From Mytilus edulis (lineage: Eukaryota > Mollusca > Bivalvia > Mytilida > Mytilidae), in the NCBI RefSeq assembly GCF_963676685.1, contig NC_092349.1:57209431-57273430 (forward strand): DNA of 64,000 nt, written 5' to 3'. Of the stretch, positions 1-9,879 are shown one piece after another; the first letter of the stretch is position 1; each line of letters starts with the position of its first letter. The notes under the pieces were generated by a model that made no database searches, had not been told where the DNA came from, and was given only the letters and a program-made list of their open reading frames with translations. The position numbers and the translations under genes were made by a program.

Positions 1-3000
1 GAGGGTTAAAAGGGGGGATATGGTATTCCGGTTTACAACGAATTCGAATTGAACTATTGCCGGCTGGTCAAACTAAGAGATTCTCCACATCAACCATCAT
101 ACCAGAGGTAGAGGTTGCTATTGCCAATAAAATGGCTCATAGCACTTATGCCCTAGACCCGTACGAGTTAGTCAGGAAAGGATAAGGGGGGTACCCTGGT
201 ATATCACAGATTCTAAAATCAACTATTGCCGTCTGGCCAAACGAAGAGATTCTCCACGTGGGCAATGATACCAGAGGAAGATGTACTTATTGCCTTTAAA
301 ATGGCCCATAGCACTTATACCCTAGACCCGTACGAGTTTGTCAGTAGAAGGTTAAAAGGGGGGATATGGTATTCCGGTTTACAACGAATTCGAACTGAAC
401 TATTGCCGGCTGGCCAAACTAAGAGATTCTCCACATCGACCATCATACCAGAGGTAGAGGTTGGTATTGCCTATAAAATGGCCCAGAACACTTATGCCCT
501 AGACCCGTACGAGTTAGTCTGGAGAGAATAAGGGGGGTACCCTGGTATATCACTAATTCTAAAATGAATTATTGCCGGCTGGCCAAATAAAGAGATTCTC
601 CACGTGGGCAATGATACCAGAGGAAGAGGTACTTATTGCCTTTAAAATGGCTCATAGCACTTGTACCCTAGACCCGTACGAGTTTGTCAGTAGAGGGTTA
701 AAAGGGGGAATTTGGTATTCCGGTTTACAACGAATTCGAACTGAACTATTGCCGGCTGGTCAAACTAAGAGATTCTCCACATCAACCATCATACCAGAGG
801 TAGAAGTTGGTATTGCCTATAAAATGGCTCATAGCACTTATTTCCTAGACCCGTACGAGTTAGTCAGGAAAGGATAAGGGGGGTACCTGGTATATCACAA
901 ATTCTAAAATGAATTATTGCCGGCTGGCCAAATAAAGAGATTCTCCACGTGGGCAATGATACCAGAGGAAGAGGTACTTATTGCCTTTAAAATGGCTCAT
1001 AGCACTTGTACCCTAGACCCGTACGAGTTTGTCAGTAGAGGGTTAAAAGGGGGAATTTGGTATTCCGGTTTACAACGAATTCGAACTGAACTATTGCCGG
1101 CTGGTCAAACTAAGAGATTCTCCACATCAACCATCATACCAGAGGTAGAAGTTGGTATTGCCTATAAAATGGCTCATAGCACTTATTTCCTAGACCCGTA
1201 CGAGTTAGTCAGGAAAGGATAAGGGGGGTACCTGGTATATCACAAATTCTAAAATGAACTATTGCCGGCTGGCCAAACGAACAAATTCTCCACGTGGGCA
1301 ATGATACCAGAGGAAGATGTACTTATTGCCTTTAAAATGGCCCATAGCACTTGTACCCTAGACCCGTACGAGTTTGTCAGTAGAAGGTTAAAAGGGGGGA
1401 TATGGTATTCCGGTTTACAACGAATTCGAACTGAACTATTGCCGGCTAGCTAAACTAAGAGATTCTCCACATCGACCATCATACCAGAGGTAGAGGTTGG
1501 TATTGCCTATAAAATGGCCCAGAGCACTAATGCCCTAGACCCATACGAACTACTCTGGAAAGGATAAGGGGGGGGGGGGGTACCCTGGTATATCACAAAT
1601 TCTAAAATGAACTATTGCCGGCTGACCAAACTAAGATATTCTCCACATCGACCATTATACCAGAGGTAGAGGTTGGTATTGCCTATAAAATGGCCCAGAA
1701 CACTTATGCCCTTGACCCGTACGAGTTAGTCTGGAAAGAATAAGGGGGGTACCCTGGTATATCACAGATTCTAAAATGAACTATTGCCGGCTGGCCAAAT
1801 AAAGAGATTTTCAACGTGGGCAATGATACCAGAGGAAGAGGTACTTATTGCCTTTAAAATGGCTCATAGCACTTGTACCCTAGACCCGTACGAGTTTGTC
1901 AGTAGAGGGTTAAAAGGGGGGATTTGGTATTCCGGTTTACAACGAATTCGAACTGAACTATTGCCGGCTGGTCAAACTAAGAGATTCTCCACATCAACCA
2001 TCATACCAGAGGTAGAGGTTGGTATTGCCTATAAAATGGCTCATAGCACTTATGAACTAGACCCGTACGAGTTAGTCAGGAAAGGATAAGGGGGGTACCC
2101 TGGTATATCACAAATTCTAAAATGAACTATTGCCGGCTGGCCAAACGAAGAAATTTTCCACGTGGGCAATGATACCAGAGGAAGAGGTACTTATTGCCTT
2201 TAAAATAGCCTATAGCACTTGTACCCTAGACTCGTACGAGTTTGTCAGTAGAGGGTTAAAAGGGGGGATATGGTATTCCGGTTTACAACGAATTCGGACT
2301 GAACTATTGCCGGCTGGCCAAACTAAGAGATTCTCCACATCAACCATCATACCAGAGGTAGAGGTTGGTATTGCCTATAACATGGCTCATAGCACTTATG
2401 CCCTAGACCCGTACGAGTTAGTCAGGAAAGGATAAGGGGGGTACCCTGGTATATCACAAATTCTAAAATGAACTATTGCCGGCTGGCCAAACGAAGAGAT
2501 TCTCCACGTGGGCAATGATACCAGAGGAAGAGGTACTTATTGCCTTTAAAATGGCCCATAGCACTTGTACTCTAGACCCGTACGAGTTTGTCAGAAGAAG
2601 GTTAAAAGGGGGGATATGGTATTCTGGTTTACAACGAATTCGAACTGAATTATTGCCGGTTGGCCAAACTAAGAGATTCTCCACATCGACCATCATACCA
2701 GAGGTAGAGTTTGGTATTGCCTATAAAATGGCTCAGAGCACTAATGCCCTAGACCCATACTAACTAGTCTGGAAAGGATAAGGGGGGTACCCTGGTATAT
2801 CACAAATTCTAAAATGAACTATTGCCGGCTGACCAAACTAAGATATTCTCCACATCGACCATCATACCAGAGGTAGATGTTGGTATTGCCAATAAAATGC
2901 CCCAGAGCACTTATACCCTAGACCCGTACGAGTAAGTCTGGAAAGGATAAGGGGGGTACCCTGGTATATCACAAATTCTAAAATGAACTATTGCCGGCTG

Positions 3001-3876
3001 GCCAAACGAAGAGATTCTCCACGTGGGCAATGATACCTGAGGAAGAGGTACTTATTGCCTTTAAAATGGCTTATAGCACTTGTACCCTAGACCCGTACGA
3101 GTTTGTCAGTAGAAGGCTAAAAGGGGGGATATGGTATTCCGGTTTACAACGAATTCGAACTGAACTATTGCCGGCTGGCCAAACTAAGAGATTCTCCACA
3201 TCGACCATCATACCAGAGGTAGAGGTTGGTATTGCCTATAAAATGGCTCATAGCACTTATGAACTAGACCCGTACGAGTTAGTCAGGAAAGGATAAGGGG
3301 GGTACCCTGGTATATCACAAATTCGAAAATGAACTATTGCCGGCTGGCCAAACGAAGAGATTCTCCACGTGGGCAATGATACCAGAGGAAGAGGTACTTA
3401 TTGCCTTTAAAATGGCCCATAGCACTTGTACCCTAGACCCGTACGAGTTTGTCAGTAGAGGGTTAAAAGGGGGGATATGGTATTCCGGTTTACAACGAAT
3501 TCGAGTTAAACTATTGCCGACTGGCCAAACTAAGAGATTCTCCACATCGACCATCATACCAGAGGTAGAGGTTGGTATTGCCTATAAACTGGCTCAGAGC
3601 ACTTATGCCCTAGACCCGTACGAGTTAGTCAGGAAAGGATAAGGGGGGTACCCTGGTATATCACAAATTCGAAAATGAACTATTGTCGGCTGACCAAACG
3701 AAGAGATTCTCCACGTGGGCAATGATACCAGAGGGAGAGGTACTTATTGCCTTTAAAATGGCCAATAGCACTTATACCCTAGACCCGTACGAGTTTGTCA
3801 GTAGAGGGTTCAAAGGGGGGATATGGTATCTCGGATACAACGAATTCGAACTGAATTATTGCCGGCTCGCCAAACT
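1..3876 (+). repeat. 345-bp dimeric satellite array, plus orientation
   Basis: Tandem array of two related monomers of about 172 bp (A containing CCACGTGGGCAATGATACCAG, B containing CCACATCGACCATCATACCAG), mostly alternating as a 345/346-bp dimer. Extra single monomers break the rhythm near 1,608-1,783 and 2,810-2,990. Each dimer leaves one frame open for about 101 codons, ended by the same GGATAAG stop, but those frames begin at TTG rather than ATG, and both monomers can be read, so I treat them as non-coding. Units near 572 and 917 are almost identical, suggesting recent homogenisation. The array is cut at its right end by the mobile element starting at 3,877. Confidence 0.93.
3873..3876. 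other. Left target-site duplication AACT of the 5.1-kb element
   Basis: The satellite reads GCCAAAC up to the element, and resumes after it as AACTAAGAGATTCTCC. The uninterrupted satellite has GCCAAACTAAGAG, so AACT is present once in the empty site and twice here (also 8,977-8,980). Confidence 0.8.
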
Positions 3877-4330
3877 GGGTCAGGGTCCCTAATAGACCTT
3901 GAGATGAGGAACTCAGATGACGTAATTAAAAAACAATATTAGTCCGCGATACAATTGTGGATGCTGTGATTTTAAAAATGGACATAAATGAACAATAAGA
4001 ACTGTTTTATAGAGCTGATGTGATGAGAAAAGAAATATGTAGATTTGACCTGAAATAAATTATTAGAAAGGACAATTTTGTTATTGAGTTTTATGATCAG
4101 AATTTTGGGATTATTTCATGTGGAGAGTGACATTTTTCACCATCTTCCGGGGTCCAGAAATTGCGAAAAAAGTAATCTCACTTGCCACCCCGAAAATTTA
4201 ACCAAACATGTATAAATGTATCAGCTTCGATATGAGCCATCCTACATGTTCAAGTAAACGATATGGACTGAGCAATGGAGGAAAACGTTACCATTGTCGC
4301 CTATGGAGAATTAATTAAAAATGTTGACCC
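3877..4330 (+). repeat. Left direct terminal repeat
   Basis: 454 bp, bounded GGGTCA...TGACCC. It holds an AATAAA signal (4,054-4,059), a TATA-like TATAAATG (4,211-4,218) and, 64 bp further, an ATG at 4,275 that opens a reading frame continuing into unique sequence. The order (polyadenylation signal first, promoter second) is opposite to what an LTR needs, but is what a repeat unit containing the 3' end of one gene copy and the promoter of the next would show. Differs from the right copy by a G/T at the run after GGACAA and a 1-bp indel after GGGGTCCAG. Confidence 0.9.
4211..4218 (+). promoter_or_regulatory. TATA-like box in left terminal repeat
   Basis: TATAAATG, 57 bp ahead of the ATG at 4,275. 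Also present in the right terminal repeat, where it would drive transcription outward into the satellite. Confidence 0.35.
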
Positions 4331-7300
4331 AAATTGTGAACTATTATTTCAAAGGTGTTGGAGTGTTTCATGGTTCAATGATCACAATTTCGGATGGGAG
4401 CTGCTGAAATCGAGGTCAGTTACACTCTTTTAGTGCTATTTGATTAAAAAGAATACAAAATGGCTACCAATAATTTAGATTTTTATCAAAAATATACCAA
4501 TTTTATACTTATAAACAGTGAAGAGGCAGAAAATGGGGCATGCATTATTTGGACTGGGGCCACTCAGAGGAGAAATAATTATATTCTAGGGATGATCAAT
4601 GTCACATACCCAAATGCCAAACGTACTAAAATGAATGTTGCACGTTTAGCAAAAATTTTGCAATTGAAATCTACTGATTTAGCCAAAAATTTAGATGCTT
4701 CACACCTTTGTCATAATGCATTGTGTGTGAATACAGACCATATTGTTTTAGAACCTCGGGAGATTAACAATCAAAGAAAAATATGTGTAGCTGCACACCA
4801 ATGCACCACACATATTGTGCATGGCACACACTATACTAACTGCATGCTGAATCTGAAATTGTGGTTTGTTATGATTTTGTAGTAAACATATGCACCTTGC
4901 ACATTTTACCTCCACATTAATCATCTCTGAAAATACAAGTTTTTAACACAAGTAAAAAACGAAAATGGGAAAAAAGCCCACCCTCATACCCCAAGACACT
5001 GAAACAAACATGGCAAACATGTTTATGCAAGATTATAAGCTCAGTCAAACATTTATGTGGTTTTTTTCGCCAGTGTTTACTAATTTTTACAGTGCAAGGG
5101 GAGTAACTCTTGATGGTTTCATTACTGTGTCAGAAAACTGGGTCATTCAATCAACAGGTGATCACAGGAAGTAAACATGCGGTAGAGAACTAAAAATGAA
5201 AGTGAAACATAGAGACAAATCAATGAACAAAGTATGACAGTCATTAAGTAAATAAGTTCACAAAAAACAAAAGAAAAAATAACAGAAAGGAAGAAATCCA
5301 AATATGACATCGAGTTACAAAGGCAAACTGTGAATGACCTAATGTTGTAATATTCATTTTACATGGTTTTATTTTGTTTATAATTTTGTTTCAAGGTATG
5401 TGTTTTCCAATAAATGCATGTACTGTGGCTGGATGCATTGCATTGGGAGATATGAAGTGGTCTTTTTGTCTGATACAAGGTTTATTTCAGTGTCTTGGAC
5501 CATTATCCCATTTTCATAACAAACTTAAAATAAACAAACTTTTTAATTTAAAAAAAAACACAACTAACTCATATCATGCTCATATATTCCTGAAAAGTGT
5601 TTGTTTTAATATAATATAAGATGTTTAGTATTCTCTGTAAATAAATAAATAACTACATATGCTTCCTGAAAGGCTGAAAGAAAACCATATTGTGTAACCT
5701 TTTAATATAAATGTTAATCTGGCCATGAACTACAACCTGGCTGTGGAACGAATTCTTTCGGACTTGAATTCTGACATAGCTTTGGTTCTAACTGATGTTT
5801 TTTATATCCACTAATCAACCTGTTTCGCACTCTCTTGTTTAACAAGAAATCGATAGCCTGTTTTTTACGAGCTTTTAACCTGTTTAATTTGACACGTAAA
5901 CTTTTTTGATATGCACAATCATATATTTCACGTTTACGTATTTTTTTCAGAGCCACTACAGCACGAGACTTTCTACCCAGACCACAACCTACAGCTTTTA
6001 GGGTCTTAGCCAATGCAACATCCCGTTTATTATTGACTTTCAAGACTGCTGCAGATGCACGGCCTAAGGCATTGCGAGAAAAATTCTTATTCTTCGGTAG
6101 GTATGTAGAAATTGTCCTATTGACGGACTCACACTTATTTGTATTGCTGAAAAATTGCATCTGATTTAATGCGGTCTGAGACAGTTTCATTTCTAACAAT
6201 GATTCTATTAATAATTTGTCAGTCTTATTTGGTTTCAAAGACCCATTTTGTAAACCATGACTGCTAAGGTTAATAGATTTGTACCACCAACTAGTTTTTA
6301 TACCACCATTACATAGTGTTATGCTCCATCTACACGTATCGCTACAATTACCACTATAACAATTCACAACAGACTTAACAATGCGTGGCAAACATTTTGA
6401 AATTTGTTGTCGGTCACCATTATATTTTGCAAATAAACATTTCATTATACCATGTGAACGTAATTTTAAATCATTGGCAAAAGCTATTTTAATATCATTC
6501 CTCTGAGCCTTTGTAGCTCCAGGGAACATACCGACACTAAATTTTGCTCGCAATACCTCACGGAACTGACTTTGACCCCGGTGAATAGTATCTGCCAGTC
6601 TATTTACTGACCATAAAGGGTCAAATATTTCCTGCATTGCTTCTTGTAGACCTTGTACACTTTTTGCATCCCCATCAGTAGTACAATAGTCCACAAGTAA
6701 ATCAAGTTTAGCAATTTTTTTACCTATTTCATACCCAAGATCCTTCTCACTCAAAGGATCATACCTATTTGTATTTGATGTGCAGTACTCGTGATTAGGA
6801 CATTCAATGTCATAACCTTTACCGCGTAACCATGCACCAACCCAGCAAAGTTTGTTTACAAGGTGAAAACCAATGATATCATGATTGTCAGTTTCATTTT
6901 CACAGGCAATACCAATGACTTGTGATGCATTTTGTCCCATTTTATGCCTACTTTTTATATGCACACTCTGATAGGTACCATCCATTTGTAATTTTACAGG
7001 ACTATTTTTATTTAACCCTAAGGTTTCATTTCTCTTTCTGAAACTCTCAACCACTTGTTCGGTTTCATTTTCCGCAAGTTTTACAACCTTGTCACAAACA
7101 GTATTTGTTATTCTCTGCATTGTTCCTTTTGACATAGGAGGAATACATGAACTAGTTAAAAGTAGTCGCGCGCTATCATTACCAATATTACAGTTTATCA
7201 CGCCAGTCTGAAACCCATAGTTAATTGTAGCACTCTTGCGACCAGCACGTCCTGTGTCAATTTCTCTAAATAGTTTATATTTTTCTGAAATAAATTTACA

Positions 7301-8547
7301 CTTGGTACACTTCATTTTCCAAATCCAACCAAGACCCCATTGAGTCTCTTGTACCAGTTCAAAATGTGGAACAACACACTTTGGACTTTTATTTAAATGA
7401 CATATTATAAGACTATTGATCATTAAAATATTAAGATCTCTATCTACTGTTCTATTTTCAGTACTTTTCTCCTCTAAATATTCATCTAAATAATCATCTG
7501 ACAATTTATGCGGTCTGAGTAGTTTGACTGTAGTCGCACATTTTTCAGTTTGGGGAGCTACATAAGATTTTTTATCGTAACTCTCTTTTGAGTACAGCTT
7601 AAATTCCTTTTCTGTAAGGCGGGGTAACCAGACAGATTCTGTGGTGTTTTTAGGAGTCAAATCTGTAGTGGAATTAGAAAATTTATGTTTAGGTGGTGCA
7701 GGTAAAACTTGCATAGATAAATTTTTTAAAACCTGTGTAGATGGAGCTGTAGATGGAGCAACACCATTAATAACACTACAACCTTGATCTGTTGTTAGGG
7801 ATACACAACGCAATAGATGGGCTTGGTTACCAACCTTATATTGGTTTCTTTTCCTTTTCCCTTTCATTATTGAATAAATACACACTCTGTTATGTTTGTA
7901 TAATTCTAAATTATGACATCATAAAGTCATGACGTCACAAAAGCGATGACGTCACAATGTTATCTTCACTAAAGAAAAGCACCATTTTTCCCTATTTGAA
8001 CACTCACACAAAAAGAACTCTAAAATGGTTATTACTTGATGGATTTTAAAACTAAAACCTGTTTTAGAATTGTCTGTGAATGATCTTAACAGTTATTAAA
8101 AAATAAAAATGTTCTATTCCTTCTATGAAAGAAATAAATATCAAAAACATTATTTTCTGAGTGAAAAAATCCTTAAATCTACCTTATTTACAGTAAAAAA
8201 CACAATATTTTCATGATTTATCATCTAAACATGATGATTTTTATAAAGTCAGTTAGGTAATGAAGGTTTGTTAAATGGCACTTTAAGCTATGAAGAGTCT
8301 TAATCAATGTCTAAATTGTGAATTGATAACATATGGATTTTGTGCTTTTTTTCTACTAAAAGATATAAGGAACAGTAATAAGCATGCTTACTTAAAAATA
8401 CTAAAAATTAACTTATTTTATTTCAGATGCGGAAAAAAACTTCACAGAATTGTTCGAAAAGGTGTACCGAAGAAATTCATTCTGCAATACAAGTGGAATC
8501 TGACATTTGCTGATCTAATATGGGTCAGGGTCCCTAATAGACCTTGA
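4275..8547 (+). CDS. Possible two-exon gene spanning the element, TBC-domain-like fragment
   Basis: Exon 1 runs 4,275-4,414, from an ATG inside the left terminal repeat to a CGAG|GTCAGT donor. Exon 2 runs 8,427-8,547, from a TTATTTCAG acceptor, through the boundary of the right terminal repeat, to a TGA in it. The phases agree (AG + A gives Arg) and give 86 residues. AATAAA follows the stop at 8,699-8,704. The stretch WELLKSR followed by KKLHRIVRKGVPKKF looks like the beginning of TBC (Rab-GAP) domains, where W-LL and RKG-P before the arginine-containing helix are usual, but the rest of a TBC domain is absent. It may be a captured host gene fragment, as in Pack-MULEs, or an accessory gene of the element. 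The other genes would be nested in its 4-kb intron. Splicing is inferred only. Confidence 0.35.
4460..4882 (+). CDS. His-Cys box (I-PpoI-like) endonuclease of the transposon
   Basis: 140 residues from a true ATG. The core is a His-Me finger / zinc-binding-loop endonuclease: His82, Cys84, Cys89, His94 and Asn103. The spacings +2, +5, +5, +9 equal those I recall for I-PpoI's catalytic His, two zinc Cys, zinc His and metal-binding Asn. Cys109, Cys115 and His118 can form the second zinc site. A WTG motif at 31-33 and a short helical segment before the core fit the family. Such enzymes cut double-stranded DNA using one divalent metal ion. It lies just inside the left terminal repeat, convergent with the transposase. 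It could help excision or target cutting, or be a homing-type passenger. All predicted active residues are present, so it appears intact. Whether it is a stand-alone exon is not certain. Confidence 0.75.
   Translation: MATNNLDFYQKYTNFILINSEEAENGACIIWTGATQRRNNYILGMINVTYPNAKRTKMNVARLAKILQLKSTDLAKNLDASHLCHNALCVNTDHIVLEPREINNQRKICVAAHQCTTHIVHGTHYTNCMLNLKLWFVMIL
4883..5713 (+). other. Inter-gene stretch of the element, no firm gene
   Basis: Contains one open frame from an ATG at 4,965 to 5,174 (69 codons) and one at 5,398-5,619 (the stretch rich in Cys, GCIALGD) preceded by a TTTCAAG acceptor-like site. Neither resembles a family I know. The 3' ends of the endonuclease and transposase genes converge here, and TTTATT/AATAAA motifs around 5,640-5,650 may end both transcripts. 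Confidence 0.3.
5714..7867 (-). CDS. Mutator-like DDE transposase
   Basis: 717 residues starting at the ATG at 7,867 (the frame is open six codons further up but only from GTG). It catalyses DNA strand transfer of the element in the nucleus. Order: basic N-terminus (KGKRKRNQ, likely nuclear signal); a low-complexity, Thr/Pro-rich region to about 100; CxxC at 187/190 (KCTKCKF) with HxH-like Cys/His upstream; a conserved RxGRKS block near 210; first catalytic Asp296 in LQMDGTY; Asp398 in YCTTDGDAKSV; a Cys cluster 503-519; catalytic Glu580 in NKCESVNR followed by LPKNKNFSRN, a signature of the metazoan Mutator-like family; and a Lys/Arg-rich C-terminus. It has no stop or frameshift in 2.1 kb, so it may be active. 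The long spacing between second Asp and Glu fits insertion domains of this family. Alternative: another MULE-related superfamily. Confidence 0.82.
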   Translation of the reverse strand: MKGKRKRNQYKVGNQAHLLRCVSLTTDQGCSVINGVAPSTAPSTQVLKNLSMQVLPAPPKHKFSNSTTDLTPKNTTESVWLPRLTEKEFKLYSKESYDKKSYVAPQTEKCATTVKLLRPHKLSDDYLDEYLEEKSTENRTVDRDLNILMINSLIICHLNKSPKCVVPHFELVQETQWGLGWIWKMKCTKCKFISEKYKLFREIDTGRAGRKSATINYGFQTGVINCNIGNDSARLLLTSSCIPPMSKGTMQRITNTVCDKVVKLAENETEQVVESFRKRNETLGLNKNSPVKLQMDGTYQSVHIKSRHKMGQNASQVIGIACENETDNHDIIGFHLVNKLCWVGAWLRGKGYDIECPNHEYCTSNTNRYDPLSEKDLGYEIGKKIAKLDLLVDYCTTDGDAKSVQGLQEAMQEIFDPLWSVNRLADTIHRGQSQFREVLRAKFSVGMFPGATKAQRNDIKIAFANDLKLRSHGIMKCLFAKYNGDRQQISKCLPRIVKSVVNCYSGNCSDTCRWSITLCNGGIKTSWWYKSINLSSHGLQNGSLKPNKTDKLLIESLLEMKLSQTALNQMQFFSNTNKCESVNRTISTYLPKNKNFSRNALGRASAAVLKVNNKRDVALAKTLKAVGCGLGRKSRAVVALKKIRKREIYDCAYQKSLRVKLNRLKARKKQAIDFLLNKRVRNRLISGYKKHQLEPKLCQNSSPKEFVPQPGCSSWPD
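7914..7954. promoter_or_regulatory. Three CRE/ATF-like sites upstream of the transposase
   Basis: TGACATCA at 7,914-7,921 and two perfect palindromes TGACGTCA at 7,930-7,937 and 7,947-7,954 lie 47-88 bp ahead of the transposase ATG, about 16-17 bp apart. TGACGTCA is the consensus for CREB/ATF factors. The evenly spaced cluster suggests the transposase promoter. A TGACGTAA also lies near the start of each terminal repeat. Confidence 0.5.
7955..8426. other. AT-rich non-coding part of the element
   Basis: No recognisable gene. Ends in a polypyrimidine tract and TTTCAG that could be the acceptor for the exon at 8,427. Confidence 0.4.
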
Positions 8548-8976
8548 GATGAGGAACTCAGATGACGTAATTAAAAAACAATATTAGTCCGCGATACAAT
8601 TGTGGATGCTGTGATTTTAAAAATGGACATAAATGAACAATAAGAACTGTTTTATAGAGCTGATGTGATGAGAAAAGAAATATGTAGATTTGACCTGAAA
8701 TAAATTATTAGAAAGGACAATTTTTTTATTGAGTTTTATGATCAGAATTTTGGGATTATTTCATGTGGAGAGTGACATTTTTCACCATCTTCCGGGGTCC
8801 AGCAAATTGCGAAAAAAGTAATCTCACTTGCCACCCCGAAAATTTAACCAAACATGTATAAATGTATCAGCTTCGATATGAGCCATCCTACATGTTCAAG
8901 TAAACGATATGGACTGAGCAATGGAGGAAAACGTTACCATTGTCGCCTATGGAGAATTAATTAAAAATGTTGACCC
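8522..8976 (+). repeat. Right direct terminal repeat
   Basis: 455 bp, nearly identical to the left copy. It supplies the last residues and stop of the predicted two-exon gene (8,522-8,547) and an AATAAA at 8,699-8,704. Its own ATG (about 8,920) reads out into the satellite for a few dozen codons. Confidence 0.9.
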
Positions 8977-9850
8977 AACTAAGAGATTCTCCACATCGAC
9001 CATTATACCAGAGGTAGAGGTTGGTATTGGCCCTAAAATGGCCCATAGCACTTATGCGCTAGACCCGTACGAGTTAGTCAGAAAAGTATAAGGGGGGTAC
9101 CCTGGTATATCACAAATTCGAAAATGCACTATTGCCGGCTGGCCAAACGAAGAGATTTTCCACGTGGGCAATGATACCAGAAGAAGAGGTACTTATTGCC
9201 TTTAAAATGGCCCAGAGCATTTATACCCTAGACCCGTAAGATTTTGTCAGTAAAGGGTTAATAGGGGGGATATGGTGTCACGGTATACAACGAATTCGAT
9301 CTGAATTATTGCCGGCTGGCCAAACTATGAGATTCTCCACGTGGGCCATTATACCAGTGGTAGAGGTAGGCATTTCCTCTAAAATGGCCCATAACAATCA
9401 TGCCCTAGACCTGTGCAAATTTGTCAGCAGACGGTTTAAAGGGGGATATAGTATCCCGGTGTACAACGAAATCAAAATGAAATATTGCCAGCTGACCGAC
9501 TAAGATAATCTAAACGTGGACCATATTAGCAGAGGTAGAGGTAGCCATTGCCTTTAAGATGGGCCATATCACTAACCCTGATTGCGTTGTCAAACATATC
9601 AGATGTATGGAATAATGTTGCCTCGAAAATTACCCATGGTTCTTATGTCCTAGACCCGTACCTGTTGAACAGCAAAGGGAAGTACTCTTGTATATCACAA
9701 AGACCAAACTAAGAGTTTCTCCTTGTGGGCTAACAAAAAGATTAGCGTAGGTGTTTTCTCTAAAAAGGCCCATGTATCGTATATCATAGGTCCGTACGTA
9801 TTGGTAGGAAAAGGGTAAGGGAAGTACTCTTGTATATCAAAATATTCAAA
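8977..9850 (+). repeat. Decaying satellite, plus orientation, with right AACT duplication
   Basis: Continues the satellite in the phase expected after a simple insertion, starting with the duplicated AACT. Units become more diverged rightward, with indels and lost spacing beyond 9,500, as at the edge of a satellite array. Confidence 0.85.
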
Positions 9851-9879
9851 CATACTTTTACTTGCTGGTCATTTTAAAG

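Larger units (their letters stand above)
3877..8976. mobile_element. 5.1-kb transposon: Mutator-like transposase plus His-Cys endonuclease, long direct terminal repeats
   Basis: A 5,100-bp insertion within a satellite unit, flanked by AACT/AACT. It begins GGGTCA and ends TGACCC (6-bp inverted ends), and both ends are near-identical direct repeats of 454 and 455 bp that differ by one substitution and one 1-bp indel, so the insertion is young. Inside are a minus-strand Mutator-like transposase (5,714-7,867), a plus-strand His-Cys box endonuclease (4,460-4,882), and a possible spliced gene whose start codon lies in the left repeat and stop in the right repeat. Terminal direct repeats suggest an LTR element, but there is no reverse transcriptase, integrase or gag, and the only recombinase is a DDE transposase of a cut-and-paste family. 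I do not recognise a described element with this combination. Confidence 0.85.

Noticed and set aside
226..3892. Repeated 101-codon frames in the left array as genes
   Set aside because: They recur once per satellite dimer, start at TTG rather than ATG, and occur equally in the inverted array; no promoter or splice signals.
7868..7885. Six-codon N-terminal extension of the transposase
   Set aside because: It needs a GTG start; the first ATG at 7,867 gives a normal basic N-terminus.
3877..8976. LTR retrotransposon
   Set aside because: Despite long direct repeats there is no gag, protease, reverse transcriptase or integrase; the promoter and polyadenylation signals are in the wrong order, and the enzyme present is a Mutator-like transposase.
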